A stretch of 64,000 nucleotides of DNA from Acidovorax sp. RAC01 (GCF_001714725.1 NZ_CP016447.1:1186001-1250000), one strand, 5' to 3'; positions 28,317 through 36,753 are shown, numbered from the stretch's first letter. Translations and numbers: made by a program. Notes: a model not told the origin generated them from the letters alone.

Positions 28317-28843
28317 TGACCGTCACATCGCTCTCAAAAAGTGAGCTGCAAGCGCTTGATACAGAAGCACTACAAGCCAATCTGACCCAGATTTCACTGA
28401 TTCTGATGCAACACGGGCACCGCCTGGCCACGGCCGAAAGCTGCACCGGCGGCATGATCGCCGCGGCCTGCACCGACATGGCAGGCTCCAGCCAGTGGTT
28501 TGACCGCGGCTTTGTCAGCTACTCCAACGCCGCCAAGACCGACATGCTGGGGGTGCCCGCCGCCCGTATCGAGCAGCACGGCGCGGTGAGCGAAGACGTG
28601 GTGCGCGCCATGGCCGATGGCGCCATCACCCACTCGCAAGCGCATGTCAGCCTTGCAGTGACCGGCGTGGCCGGCCCCACCGGCGGCAGCCCCGCCAAGC
28701 CCGTGGGCACCGTGTGGTTCGGCTGGTGTGTGGGCGGGCAGACGCACACCGAGATGCAGCACTTTGCAGGCGACCGCGCCACGGTGCGCGCTGCCACGGT
28801 GCGCTACGCACTGCAGCGCCTGCTGGGCTGGCTGACGGCCTGA
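28316..28843 (+). CDS. pncC: Nicotinamide-nucleotide amidohydrolase (CinA C-terminal domain)
   Basis: PncC deamidates nicotinamide mononucleotide to nicotinate mononucleotide for NAD recycling. The 175-residue protein has the CinA-C signature RLATAESCTGGMIAAA (catalytic Ser in SCTGG), FVSYSNAAKTDMLGV, and LAVTGVAGPTGGSPAKPVGTVW. It lacks the N-terminal CinA domain, as in many stand-alone PncC proteins. The first 25 residues (SLSKSELQALDTEALQANLT) come from a copy of the dispersed repeat, extending the protein before its core. GGAG lies before ATG 28316, and the TGATG overlap couples it to pgpA. Confidence 0.92.
   Translation: MTVTSLSKSELQALDTEALQANLTQISLILMQHGHRLATAESCTGGMIAAACTDMAGSSQWFDRGFVSYSNAAKTDMLGVPAARIEQHGAVSEDVVRAMADGAITHSQAHVSLAVTGVAGPTGGSPAKPVGTVWFGWCVGGQTHTEMQHFAGDRATVRAATVRYALQRLLGWLTA
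28334..28387 (+). repeat. Dispersed palindromic element, copy 3, at the 5' end of pncC
   Basis: The copy includes GTGAGCTGCAAGCGCTTGAT and AGCACTACAAGCCAATCTGA, the same half-sites as in the sulP-leader copy read in reverse. It codes for residues 7-24 of the protein and keeps frame. Confidence 0.7.
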
Positions 28844-28900
28844 CCAATCCTGGCCGGGCCCCGAGCCCGAGCCCCCTGCCTTTGATACACGAATGCATCC

Positions 28901-29806
28901 ATGACCACTGCACACCCCTGGTTCGACGGTTTCACGGCCCGGCGCATCGCCACATCGGGCGCCGACATCTTTGTGCGCACGGGCGGCAACGCCAGCGCAC
29001 CGCCGCTGCTCCTGCTGCACGGGTTTCCGCAAACGCATGCAATGTGGCACCGCGTGGCGCAGCAGCTGGCGCGCGACTATTTTCTGGTGATGCCCGACCT
29101 GCGCGGCTATGGCGATTCATCGCACGCCCCCGGGCTGCCCGACCACAGCAACTACAGCAAGCGCGCCATGGCACAAGACATGGCCGAGGTGATGACCGCC
29201 CTGGGCCACGAGCGCTTTGCCCTGTGCGGCCACGACCGCGGGGGCCGTGTGGCACACCGCTTGGCCCTGGACCACGCCGCGCGCGTGACCCACCTGTGCG
29301 TGATCGACATTGCGCCCACGCTCGACATGTATGCGCGCACCGACATGGAATTTGCCCGCGCCTACTACCACTGGTTCCACCTCATCCAGCCCGCGCCGCT
29401 GCCGGAGACCATGATTGGCGGCAACGCCCGCGCCTACCTGCACGCCAAACTGGGCGGCTGGGGCAGCGCGGGCATGGGCCACATCGAGCCGCAGGCGCTG
29501 GCCGAATACGAGCGCTGCTTTTGCACGCCCGAAGCCATCCACACCGCGTGCGAGGACTACCGCGCCAGTGCCGGTATCGACCTGGAGCACGACCGCGCCA
29601 GCCGTGCGCAGGGTGACAAGATTGCCTGCGACACGCTGGTGCTGTGGGGCGCGCACGGCGTGGTGCACCGCATGTTTGACCCGCTGGCGCTGTGGCAGGC
29701 GCAGTGCAGCGGCACGGTCACCGGCCATGCGGTGCCCGCAGGGCATTTCATCCCTGAACAACTGCCGGATGCCACCGCCGAGGCGCTGCGCGCCTTCATG
29801 CGCTGA
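28901..29806 (+). CDS. Alpha/beta hydrolase resembling fluoroacetate/haloacetate dehalogenase
   Basis: A 301-residue alpha/beta hydrolase. The residues that define characterised fluoroacetate dehalogenases are all present at matching spacing: nucleophile D112 in GHDRGGR, carboxylate-binding R113 and R116, D136, the halide pocket H157 and W158 (YYHWFHL), Y220 (EDYR), and the general-base H282 (AGHFIPE). The oxyanion-hole HGFPQTHAMWH and DLRGYGDSS blocks are also there. Epoxide hydrolases share the scaffold but not the His-Trp pair. The natural substrate is not shown by context; an NTF2-like gene follows. Start at 28901 gives a standard N-terminus. Confidence 0.85.
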   Translation: MTTAHPWFDGFTARRIATSGADIFVRTGGNASAPPLLLLHGFPQTHAMWHRVAQQLARDYFLVMPDLRGYGDSSHAPGLPDHSNYSKRAMAQDMAEVMTALGHERFALCGHDRGGRVAHRLALDHAARVTHLCVIDIAPTLDMYARTDMEFARAYYHWFHLIQPAPLPETMIGGNARAYLHAKLGGWGSAGMGHIEPQALAEYERCFCTPEAIHTACEDYRASAGIDLEHDRASRAQGDKIACDTLVLWGAHGVVHRMFDPLALWQAQCSGTVTGHAVPAGHFIPEQLPDATAEALRAFMR

Positions 29807-29848
29807 CGCAGCCAATGCGCCACCCTCTTCATCACCACACCGCACCCC

Positions 29849-30337
29849 ATGCACCCTAACGCGCAAACCCTGCAACGCTTCTACACCGCCTTCAGCCAGC
29901 TGGACCACGCCACCATGGCCGCCTGTTACGCCCCGGACGCCACCTTTGAAGACGAAGCCTTTTCCCTGAAAGGCCGCGAGCAGGTGGCCGGCATGTGGCG
30001 GATGCTGTGCACCGCCACCCAAAAGCCCGGCGCGCGCGAGCACTGGAAGCTGGAGTTCAGCGGCATCGATGCCGATGCTGCGGGCGGCAAAGCCCACTGG
30101 GAAGCGCACTACCTGTTCAGCGCCACCGGGCGCAAGGTGCACAACATCATCGACGGCACCTTCACCTTCACCCCCGAAGGCCTGATCGCCACCCACCGCG
30201 ACCGCTTCAGCTTCTGGCGCTGGGCGCGGCAGGCGCTGGGGGCGCCGGGGCTGCTGCTGGGCTGGTCGCCGTCGCTCCGGCGCAAGGTGCGGAGTACGGC
30301 GGCGGGGAATCTGAAGAAGTTCTTGGCGCAGGGGTAA
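29849..30337 (+). CDS. NTF2-like (SnoaL/ketosteroid-isomerase fold) protein
   Basis: A 162-residue protein of the nuclear-transport-factor-2 fold: QTLQRFYTAFSQLDHATMAACYAPDATFEDEAF at the N-terminus in the usual helix-helix-strand order, then GREQVAGMWRML, and KVHNIIDGTFTFTPEGLIATHRDRFSFW. The last 30 residues are a basic Leu-rich tail. Proteins of this fold can be enzymes or small-molecule binders, and this one has no decisive catalytic set. It follows the hydrolase gene by 42 bases on the same strand and may be co-transcribed. Confidence 0.85.
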   Translation: MHPNAQTLQRFYTAFSQLDHATMAACYAPDATFEDEAFSLKGREQVAGMWRMLCTATQKPGAREHWKLEFSGIDADAAGGKAHWEAHYLFSATGRKVHNIIDGTFTFTPEGLIATHRDRFSFWRWARQALGAPGLLLGWSPSLRRKVRSTAAGNLKKFLAQG

Positions 30338-30408
30338 GGGAGTCGGCGACCGGCCAGAAGCGATCCATTCGCAATGGCAACCCAATCACTTATCCCATAA
30401 GGTGCGTC

Positions 30409-30798
30409 ATGCAGATTCGCAGCCCAAATGATTCCGAGATCCAGGCCATCCATCGTCTGCTTTGTGCAAACGGATGGGCTCACCGAGTAGGCGACATCCA
30501 CGATCTCGGTCGGCTCATTGCCGCGTCACAGCGGACGATGGTCGCGGTCGTCGACATGGAAGTAGTCGGCTTCGCGCGTGCAATCACCGACGGGATTTCT
30601 AACGGGTACGTGTCCATGGTCGTTGTTGCAGAAGCATGTCGGCGCCAAGGAATCGGACAGGCGCTCGTTGAGCGACTCGTTGGATATGACCCGCATATCA
30701 CTTGGATGCTTCGAGCAGGGAGAGAAGGCGCTGTAGAGTTCTTCGCCAAGCTAGGCTTCATCGCCTCCACAACCGCAATGGAACGCCAACGACGCTAA
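30409..30798 (+). CDS. GNAT-family N-acetyltransferase
   Basis: A 129-residue acetyltransferase. Motif A, the acetyl-CoA pyrophosphate site, is VVVAEACRRQGIGQALVERL near residue 68 (RRQGIG). The C-terminal GAVEFFAKLGFIAS is the usual beta6-alpha4 element. Base composition is visibly lower in GC, with codons such as AGA, GGA and CTA rare in neighbours, suggesting acquisition by transfer. I looked for an integron attC site around it and did not find a convincing one. Substrate unknown. Confidence 0.85.
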   Translation: MQIRSPNDSEIQAIHRLLCANGWAHRVGDIHDLGRLIAASQRTMVAVVDMEVVGFARAITDGISNGYVSMVVVAEACRRQGIGQALVERLVGYDPHITWMLRAGREGAVEFFAKLGFIASTTAMERQRR

Positions 30799-30831
30799 CC
30801 AACCGACGGCCGCTACGGAGCGCGCCTTACA

Positions 30832-30853
30832 GACGCTTCGGGCCCCAAGCGTC
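30832..30853. repeat. Perfect stem-loop between GNAT and sulP genes
   Basis: GACGCTT and AAGCGTC flank CGGGCCCC. It lies between two convergent genes and could stop transcription, but there is no T-tract on either side. Confidence 0.45.
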
Positions 30854-30969
30854 CATCGCCGCGCACACCAGCCGCTGGTAGCCCCCCACATTTGGGCTTC
30901 ACCGCGGCTTAGCGGGCTGCGGTGCTAAGCACTCTTAAACACCCGCTACGCCGAGCGGCACCGCACCGT

Positions 30970-32484
30970 TCAACTGTCCCTACGGCCAAGCGGACCGGCG
31001 GGAGCCGCATCGCCCCCCATCCGATCCACCAGCACCGCGCTGGCCTCATTGAGCCCCACCACCTGCACCGCACAGCCATGGTGACGCAGCCGCTCCACCA
31101 CCTTGTCCAGCGCGGCCACGGCCGTCACGTCCCAGAAGTGCGCGTGCGTCACGTCGATGCACACGGGCCGGCCCTCGGCGCCCAGCACATCAAAGGCTTC
31201 GATGAACGCATCGGCCGAGGCAAAGAACACCTGGCCTGACACATGCCATGTGCGCTGGCCGGTCGCCGCGTCGTCCACAGCGCGCACCTGCAGCATGCGC
31301 GAGACCTTGAACGCAAAGAACACACCGCTGAGCACCACGCCCGCCGCCACGCCGGCGGCCAGGTTGTGCGTGCCGATGGTCACGGCCACGGTGGCCAGCA
31401 TCACGGCGCTGGACATGCGCGGGTGGCGCACCAGCGTGCCCAGGGATTTCCAGTCGAACGTCTCGGCCGACACCATGACCATGATGGCCACCAGCGCGAT
31501 CACCGGCACCTGCGATACCCAGTCTTTCAGCGACACCATCAGGATGAGCAAGAACACGCCGGCAAACAGCGTGGACAGCCGCCCGCGCCCGCCGTACTTC
31601 ACGTTGCCCACGGCCTGGCCGATCATTCCGCAGCCAGCGATGCCGCCAAACAGGCTGGCGGCGATGTTGGCCAGCCCCAGGCCCGTGCATTCGCGGTTTT
31701 TGTTGCTGGGGGTCTCGGTCATTTCGTCGACCACGGCGGCCGTCAGCACCGATTCGAGCAGGCCCACCATCGCAATGGCCAGCGCGGGCAGCAGGATGAT
31801 GCGCAGGGTGTCGAGCGAGACGGGCACCTGGGGCAGCGCAAACAGCGGCAGTGCATCGGGCAGGTTGCCCAGGTCGGCCACGGTGGGCAGGCGCAAGCCC
31901 AGCCACGATGCCAGCAGCGTGAGCGCCACGACGCAGATCAGTGGCGACGGGACGGCCGAGAGCGCAGGCAGCCTGAGCACCCGCCCCAGCCACGGCAGGC
32001 CATAGATGATGGCCAGCCCCAGCGCCAGCATGGCCCAGGTGGCGGGCGCGGCACCGTGCAGGTGCGGCAGCTGGGCGGCAAAGATCAGCACGGCCAGCGC
32101 GTTGACGAAGCCCGTGCGCACCGAGCTGGAGACAAAGCGCATGAGCACGCCCAGCTTGAGCAGCCCAAACACCACCTGCACCGCGCCCGCCAGCAGCCCC
32201 GCCGCCAGCAGGTAGCCCAGCCCGTGCGACTGCACCAGCGGCGCCGCCACCAGCGCCACCGAGCCCGCAGCGGCCGACACCATGGCGGGCCGCCCGCCGG
32301 TGAAGGCGATGACGATGCTGATGACGAACGAGGCAAACAGCCCCACCGCCGGGTCCACGCCCGCCACGAACGAGAACGCGATGACTTCGGGAATCAGCGC
32401 AAACGTGGCCACGGCGCCAGCCAGCAACTCGCGCGGAATGCTGGGGGCCCATTCGGCGCGCAGGCGGGTCAAGAAAGACGACAT
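30970..32484 (-). CDS. SulP-family anion transporter with STAS domain
   Basis: A 504-residue inner-membrane permease of the SulP/SLC26 family, which carries sulfate, bicarbonate or dicarboxylates. The transport domain begins with RELLAGAVATFALIPEVIAFSFVAGVDP (first TM, family signature in short blocks), then FTGGRPAMVSAAAGS, RTGFVNALAVLIFAAQL and the late GGIAGCGMIGQAVGNVKYGGRGRLS. About ten to twelve TM helices run to residue 395, followed by a STAS domain (GQVFFASADAFIEAF, VCIDVTHAHFWDVTAVAALDKV). ATG 32484 has no clear purine-rich ribosome site, and a terminator-like hairpin stands 27 bases upstream. An in-frame TTG at 32517 is a weaker option. Confidence 0.92.
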   Translation of the reverse strand: MSSFLTRLRAEWAPSIPRELLAGAVATFALIPEVIAFSFVAGVDPAVGLFASFVISIVIAFTGGRPAMVSAAAGSVALVAAPLVQSHGLGYLLAAGLLAGAVQVVFGLLKLGVLMRFVSSSVRTGFVNALAVLIFAAQLPHLHGAAPATWAMLALGLAIIYGLPWLGRVLRLPALSAVPSPLICVVALTLLASWLGLRLPTVADLGNLPDALPLFALPQVPVSLDTLRIILLPALAIAMVGLLESVLTAAVVDEMTETPSNKNRECTGLGLANIAASLFGGIAGCGMIGQAVGNVKYGGRGRLSTLFAGVFLLILMVSLKDWVSQVPVIALVAIMVMVSAETFDWKSLGTLVRHPRMSSAVMLATVAVTIGTHNLAAGVAAGVVLSGVFFAFKVSRMLQVRAVDDAATGQRTWHVSGQVFFASADAFIEAFDVLGAEGRPVCIDVTHAHFWDVTAVAALDKVVERLRHHGCAVQVVGLNEASAVLVDRMGGDAAPAGPLGRRDS

Positions 32485-32510
32485 AGGAGAACAACAGTGT
32501 GGTGCGGTGC

Positions 32511-32535
32511 CAAACAAAACGCGCCCGAAGGCGCG
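32511..32535 (-). terminator. Intrinsic terminator just upstream of sulP
   Basis: On the minus strand CGCGCC and GGCGCG enclose a TTCG tetraloop and are followed by TTTTGTTTG. The T-tract ends 27 bases before the sulP ATG. It may end transcripts from the upstream SEC-C gene or act as an attenuator in the sulP leader. Confidence 0.7.
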
Positions 32536-32553
32536 TGGCAGGAAAACAAGCCA

Positions 32554-32609
32554 GAAAAGCCTCTAGCGCTTACCCATAAAGCACCGGTAGCTATAACTTA
32601 CATAGCAAA
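32554..32609 (-). repeat. Dispersed palindromic element, copy 4, intergenic
   Basis: On the minus strand it runs TTGCTATGTAAGTTATAGCT, then GGTGCTTTATGGGTAAGCGC and TAGAGGC. The GCTAT/ATAGC and GCTTT..AAGCGC pairs make two small stems. This copy and that at 57131-57192 best define the element. Confidence 0.7.
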
Positions 32610-32753
32610 CCGATACAGCGAATTCATCGGCGCCGAAGGTCATCTGCTCTCATCGACTCCAATCTCTTCAGCGCGCGCAGCCCCATCAGCGGCCACCGCG
32701 CAAGGGCTGCCAAGCGGCGCAGGCGGCGCTTCGCTTGCGGGCGCTGGTGGCGT

Positions 32754-32792
32754 CCCCCTTCCCGAATCGCATCGCGATTCGAGAGAAGGGGG
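32754..32792. repeat. Long imperfect palindrome downstream of the SEC-C gene
   Basis: CCCCCTTC...CGAATCGC and GCGATTCG...GAAGGGGG are separated by ATC, with one unpaired base on the left and three on the right. The arms total 16 paired bases. It lies about 30 bases past the SEC-C stop, where a hairpin would protect or end the transcript. Confidence 0.65.
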
Positions 32793-32821
32793 AAGGCGCG
32801 CAGCGACTCAGGGGGATGTGC

Positions 32822-33715
32822 TCATACCCCGTGGCACTTCTTGAACTTTTTGCCACTGCCGCAATGGCACGGGTCGTTGCGGCCTGGCTCGGGCGCTTTG
32901 CGCACCGTCTCTACGCGCGGGCCCATGCTCTTCCACAGCTGGCGCAGGTCGTACACGGCCCAGATGGCTTCGCCAAAGGCTTCCACGCGCGCCTGGCTGG
33001 TGCTGGGCGGGCCGTCTTCGCTGAACATGCAGACCTCGGGCTTGCCGGTGTCGTCTTCGGTCAGGGCGACGATGCTGTCGAGCGCATCGTCGAGCCACTT
33101 GGCGGCTTCCTTGTCGCGCGGGGCGGCCCAGTCTTCGGGCCAGTTTTCCACCGCAAACATGAAGCCCAGCGCCCACACCTGGCCGAAGGACGGGATCTCC
33201 TGGCCTTCCATTTCGGCGCGCTCTTCCTCGGGCAGGCTGGCCACCGCGCCGCGCATGTCCATGGCTTCGGGCTGGAAGGTGCGGTCGTCGTCCAGCGTCT
33301 TCACGTCGGTGTCGAGCTGGGCCACGATCTCGTTCCAGCGGCGGTCCCACAGCTCCAGGAACCGCGCCTGCTGGGCGGCATCGGCAAACGCGGACAGCAG
33401 GGGCAGCGGCGCGCCATCGGCCGCGTCCAGCTCGGCACCGTCGCCCAGCAGCATGGGCAGGTACTCGGCGGGCGGGATAGGGCGGCGGCTGCAGATCACG
33501 GCCGTCATGAAGCCATCGCAGAACTCCCACTGCGGGATTTCTTCGCCACGCGAGCGCAGGTCATCCAGGAGGTTGTCGATTTCTTCGAGCTCGTCGGGGC
33601 TCAGGCCCGGCGGCAGGGCTTGAGCGGCCAGGTCGCGCGCGGCGGCGTCAGCAGAAGAAGCACCAGCCGTGGGCGCTGCTGCAGAGGGTGTGGAGTGGTC
33701 GACAGGTTCGGTCAT
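32822..33715 (-). CDS. UPF0149 (YecA-like) protein with C-terminal SEC-C zinc motif
   Basis: A 297-residue cytoplasmic protein. The UPF0149 domain spans about 35-215, with [31 protein letters not shown] and [19 protein letters not shown]. The last 20 residues, [17 protein letters not shown], are the SEC-C motif (C-x-C...C-H), a zinc site that in SecA contacts SecB and the ribosome. YecA-type proteins of E. coli associate with SecA and SecB-bound substrates, so a role in protein handling is plausible. Acidic Asp/Glu-rich segments are typical. Start ATG 33715 precedes an Ala-rich variable N-terminus. Confidence 0.9.
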   Translation of the reverse strand: MTEPVDHSTPSAAAPTAGASSADAAARDLAAQALPPGLSPDELEEIDNLLDDLRSRGEEIPQWEFCDGFMTAVICSRRPIPPAEYLPMLLGDGAELDAADGAPLPLLSAFADAAQQARFLELWDRRWNEIVAQLDTDVKTLDDDRTFQPEAMDMRGAVASLPEEERAEMEGQEIPSFGQVWALGFMFAVENWPEDWAAPRDKEAAKWLDDALDSIVALTEDDTGKPEVCMFSEDGPPSTSQARVEAFGEAIWAVYDLRQLWKSMGPRVETVRKAPEPGRNDPCHCGSGKKFKKCHGV

Positions 33716-33987
33716 GGCGGTATCCGTGGTCAGGAGTGGGAGCGGGCGGCACGGCAGGGGCAGCGCAGGTGCGGGGGCGCGGCGACCAGGCGGGCAACAC
33801 TTTCAGCTGGGAGCGGGGCGCAGGCGCCACCGCACAAACATTTACTTTTATGATGCCTTCAGCCTGCGCCAGCGCCACCGGCTGTGCCCGATGCCAAAAA
33901 CAGCATGGGATTCGGCCCGTGGCGGCGCCGCAAAAGGCGGCCAGTGTAGCCCTGTGCAGTTGCATCTTCCAAAACCTGGACGCCACC

Positions 33988-35739
33988 ATGATCCACCAGC
34001 TCAACAACCTGTATCCCGTGCGGTACACCGCGCTGGCCCTCTGTGCGGTGGGGCTGGTGCTGTCACTGGGCGGCCTGGCCGCCTTCGGTTTCACCGTGTG
34101 GCTGTCGGCTCTGGCCTGCGTGCTGGGGGGCCTGCTGGCACTGGGCATCTATGACCTGCGCCAGACGCGGCATGCGGTGCTGCGCAACTACCCGGTCATC
34201 GGCCACCTGCGCTTCATGCTGGAGTACATCCGACCCGAAGTGCGCCAGTACTTCATTGAAAGCGACAGCGAGGCGGCGCCGTTCTCGCGGGCGCAGCGCT
34301 CGCTGGTGTACCAGCGCGCCAAGGGTGAGCCCGACAACCGGCCGTTTGGCACGCAGCTGGATGTGCGCGCGCATGGCTACGAATGGGTGAACCATTCGAT
34401 GGCGCCCACACAGCTGCCGTCGCACGACTTCCGGGTGTGGATCGGCGGCGGCCCCGATGCGCCCTCGCCGTCGGTGCAGCCCTGCACCCAGCCGTACCAC
34501 GCCAGCGTGTTCAACATCTCGGCCATGAGCTTTGGCGCGCTGTCGGCCAACGCCGTGCTGGCCCTGAACAAGGGCGCCAAGGCCGGCGGCTTTGCGCACG
34601 ACACGGGCGAGGGCTCCATCTCGCGTTACCACCGCGAGCATGGCGGCGACCTGATCTGGGAGATCGGCTCCGGCTACTTCGGCTGCCGCAACAGCGACGG
34701 CACCTTCAGCGAAGAGCGCTTTGCCGCCAACGCCACCGACCCGCAGGTCAAGATGATCGAGCTGAAACTCAGCCAGGGTGCCAAGCCTGGGCATGGCGGG
34801 GTGCTGCCCGGCGCCAAGGTCACGGCCGAAATCGCCGAGGCGCGCGGCGTGGCCGTGGGCGAGACCTGCGTGTCACCCGCCAGCCACGGCGCGTTCAAGA
34901 CACCGGTCGAGATGATGCAGTTCATCGGCCGGCTGCGCACCCTGTCGGGCGGCAAGCCCACGGGCTTCAAGTTCTGCCTGGGCCACCCCTGGGAATGGTT
35001 TGCCATTGTCAAGGCCATGCAGGTCACGGGCATCACGCCCGACTTCATCGTAGTGGATGGCGCCGAGGGTGGCACGGGCGCCGCCCCGGTGGAGTTCATC
35101 GACCATGTGGGCGCCCCGCTGCAGGAGGGCCTGCTGCTGGTGCACAGCACCCTGGTGGGCGTGAACCTGCGTGACCGCGTGCGGCTGGGCTGCGCGGGCA
35201 AGGTGGTCAGCGCCTTCGACATCGCCCGCATGATGGCGCTGGGGGCCGACTGGTGCAACGCCGGGCGCGGCTTCATGCTGGCGCTCGGCTGCATCCAGGC
35301 GCAGACCTGCCACACCGGCCACTGCCCCACCGGCGTCACCACGCAAGACCCCCTGCGTCAGCAAGCCCTGGTGGTGCCCGACAAGGCCACGCGCGTGGCG
35401 CAGTTCCACCGCAGTACATTGCATGCGCTGCAGGAGCTGGTGCAGGCCGCCGGCCTGCGCCACCCCAACGAGATCACCGCCCACCACATCGTGCGCCGCA
35501 TCAGCGACACGCATGTGCGGCTGCTGTCCAACCTCATCACGCGCATGCAGCCGGGCGCCCTGCTGGGCCCGCTGGATGCGCAGCACAATGTGTTCCGCCA
35601 ATACTGGCCACTGGCCAGCGCACACAGCTTTCAGGCCTGCGAGCCCGAGCTGGAGCCCTCGGTGCCGCACCATGTCGAGCTGGTGCAAGCCGTGGCCGCA
35701 GGCGCAACCGCTGCCCAGACACCCCACCCCGTTGCATGA
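33988..35739 (+). CDS. Membrane-anchored FMN-binding glutamate-synthase-like oxidoreductase
   Basis: A 583-residue protein with two TM helices at about 10-55, then a glutamate-synthase central domain. FMN-domain blocks include FNISAMSFGALSANAVLALNKGAK, GGDLIWEIGSGYFGCR, ELKLSQGAKPGHGGVLP and VVDGAEGGTGAAPVEF. A C-x5-C-x4-C set in CIQAQTCHTGHCPTGV matches the [3Fe-4S] ligands of glutamate synthase. There is no glutaminase domain and no adjacent small subunit, so it is not a classical GOGAT; such proteins are annotated as FMN-binding glutamate synthase family of unknown substrate. Start 33988 is preferred to a far longer frame from 33688. Confidence 0.9.
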   Translation: MIHQLNNLYPVRYTALALCAVGLVLSLGGLAAFGFTVWLSALACVLGGLLALGIYDLRQTRHAVLRNYPVIGHLRFMLEYIRPEVRQYFIESDSEAAPFSRAQRSLVYQRAKGEPDNRPFGTQLDVRAHGYEWVNHSMAPTQLPSHDFRVWIGGGPDAPSPSVQPCTQPYHASVFNISAMSFGALSANAVLALNKGAKAGGFAHDTGEGSISRYHREHGGDLIWEIGSGYFGCRNSDGTFSEERFAANATDPQVKMIELKLSQGAKPGHGGVLPGAKVTAEIAEARGVAVGETCVSPASHGAFKTPVEMMQFIGRLRTLSGGKPTGFKFCLGHPWEWFAIVKAMQVTGITPDFIVVDGAEGGTGAAPVEFIDHVGAPLQEGLLLVHSTLVGVNLRDRVRLGCAGKVVSAFDIARMMALGADWCNAGRGFMLALGCIQAQTCHTGHCPTGVTTQDPLRQQALVVPDKATRVAQFHRSTLHALQELVQAAGLRHPNEITAHHIVRRISDTHVRLLSNLITRMQPGALLGPLDAQHNVFRQYWPLASAHSFQACEPELEPSVPHHVELVQAVAAGATAAQTPHPVA

Positions 35740-36590
35740 CCACCGGCATTCCCGACACCACCACCCCGCCCCGCACCGAGCCCGCAGCCTGCATGCCCGA
35801 AGGCAACGGCTACGCCGCCTTCCTGCAGCAGCAACTGGCCACCCAGCCCCGCAGCGTGATGGACCACCTGCTGGGCGATGAAAAGATCTGGGTCAAGCGC
35901 GCGGGCGCGCCGCACGGCAGCGGCCGCTACCGCGCCATGGCGCTGCTGGCCGGGCTGCTGCGGCTGCCGGTGCTGCGCCCGGTGCCCAACCCGGGCGGCA
36001 CCACCGCCATCGCCACCGAGGTGCGCCGCCTGCAAGACCTGGCCGCCCGCGGCATCCGCGTACCGGTGGTGGTGGCGGCGCAGCCCGATGGCTTTGCCAT
36101 GCGCCACCTGGGCCTCCCGGCCGATGTGACGCCATCGCTGGGCAACGAGATCGACGATGCTGCCCGCGCGGGACGGCACCGTGACGTGCTGGCCATGTGG
36201 CAGCAGGGCCTTCAGACGCTGGCCCAGGTACACCGCCAGGGCACCTGCCTGAGCCAGGCCTTTGCCCGCAACCTGGTGCGCTGCCCCGATGGCGCAATGG
36301 CCTGTATCGACTTTGAAGACGACCCCGCCGCCGTGCTACCGCTGGCGCTGTGCCATGTGCGCGATGCCCTGTGCTACGCGCACTCCACCGCCATCTACCT
36401 GCGCGAGGGCGGCACGCTGGCCGAGGCGCACCAGAGCTGGGCGGAATGGGTGGCGGGTGAAAGTGCAGAGATGCAGCAGGTGCTGGCCGACAGCGTGCGC
36501 CGCATGGGCTGGATGCGGCGCCTGCCCGAGAACCGCAAACTGGGGCGCGACTTGCAGCGGGTGCGGGCGGCATATGACCTGCTGGCCTGA
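35736..36590 (+). CDS. Protein-kinase-fold protein, possibly degenerate
   Basis: A 284-residue protein whose start overlaps the upstream gene by ATGA. It resembles small lipopolysaccharide/BUD32-like kinases: a basic DEKIWVKRAGAPHGSGRYR in the nucleotide-binding lobe, ATEVRRLQDLAARGIRVPVVV, an HRQGTCLSQAFARNLVRCPD catalytic-loop equivalent and a metal-binding ACIDFEDDP. In the catalytic loop the usual HGDLHxxN is replaced by LSQAFARN, so the Asp base is missing although the Asn is kept. It may be an atypical kinase or a pseudokinase. Coupling to the flavoprotein gene suggests a shared function that I cannot name. Confidence 0.7.
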   Translation: MTTGIPDTTTPPRTEPAACMPEGNGYAAFLQQQLATQPRSVMDHLLGDEKIWVKRAGAPHGSGRYRAMALLAGLLRLPVLRPVPNPGGTTAIATEVRRLQDLAARGIRVPVVVAAQPDGFAMRHLGLPADVTPSLGNEIDDAARAGRHRDVLAMWQQGLQTLAQVHRQGTCLSQAFARNLVRCPDGAMACIDFEDDPAAVLPLALCHVRDALCYAHSTAIYLREGGTLAEAHQSWAEWVAGESAEMQQVLADSVRRMGWMRRLPENRKLGRDLQRVRAAYDLLA

Positions 36591-36736
36591 CGGCGCCTGG
36601 CGATGAGCGGCTTTGAGGTGTACACCCCCACGGCCGAAGAAGTGCATTCCGGCGTGCTCGGCCGCAGGCGTTCAGCTAGAAACTTGTGGGCGACTGTGGC
36701 CAGAGCCTCAGCCATCAGCCCTGAAAGCCGGGCCTG

Positions 36737-36753
36737 ACTGACCTTTGGTCAGT
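36737..36753. repeat. Perfect inverted repeat over the ccdB stop codon
   Basis: ACTGACC and GGTCAGT face each other across TTT. The ccdB stop is inside the right arm. It could mark the 3' end of the toxin-antitoxin transcript or be a protein site; there is no T-tract. Confidence 0.5.

Larger units (their letters stand above)
32485..32821. other. Intergenic region upstream of sulP
   Basis: The 337 bases hold, from sulP outward, a terminator-like hairpin, a copy of the dispersed palindromic element, and a long imperfect palindrome near the end of the SEC-C gene. I see no coding frame with believable composition. Confidence 0.6.

Noticed and set aside
30780..30860. Possible integron attC site after the GNAT gene
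   Set aside because: There is no GTTRRRY/RYYYAAC pair at the right spacing; only a simple hairpin is present.
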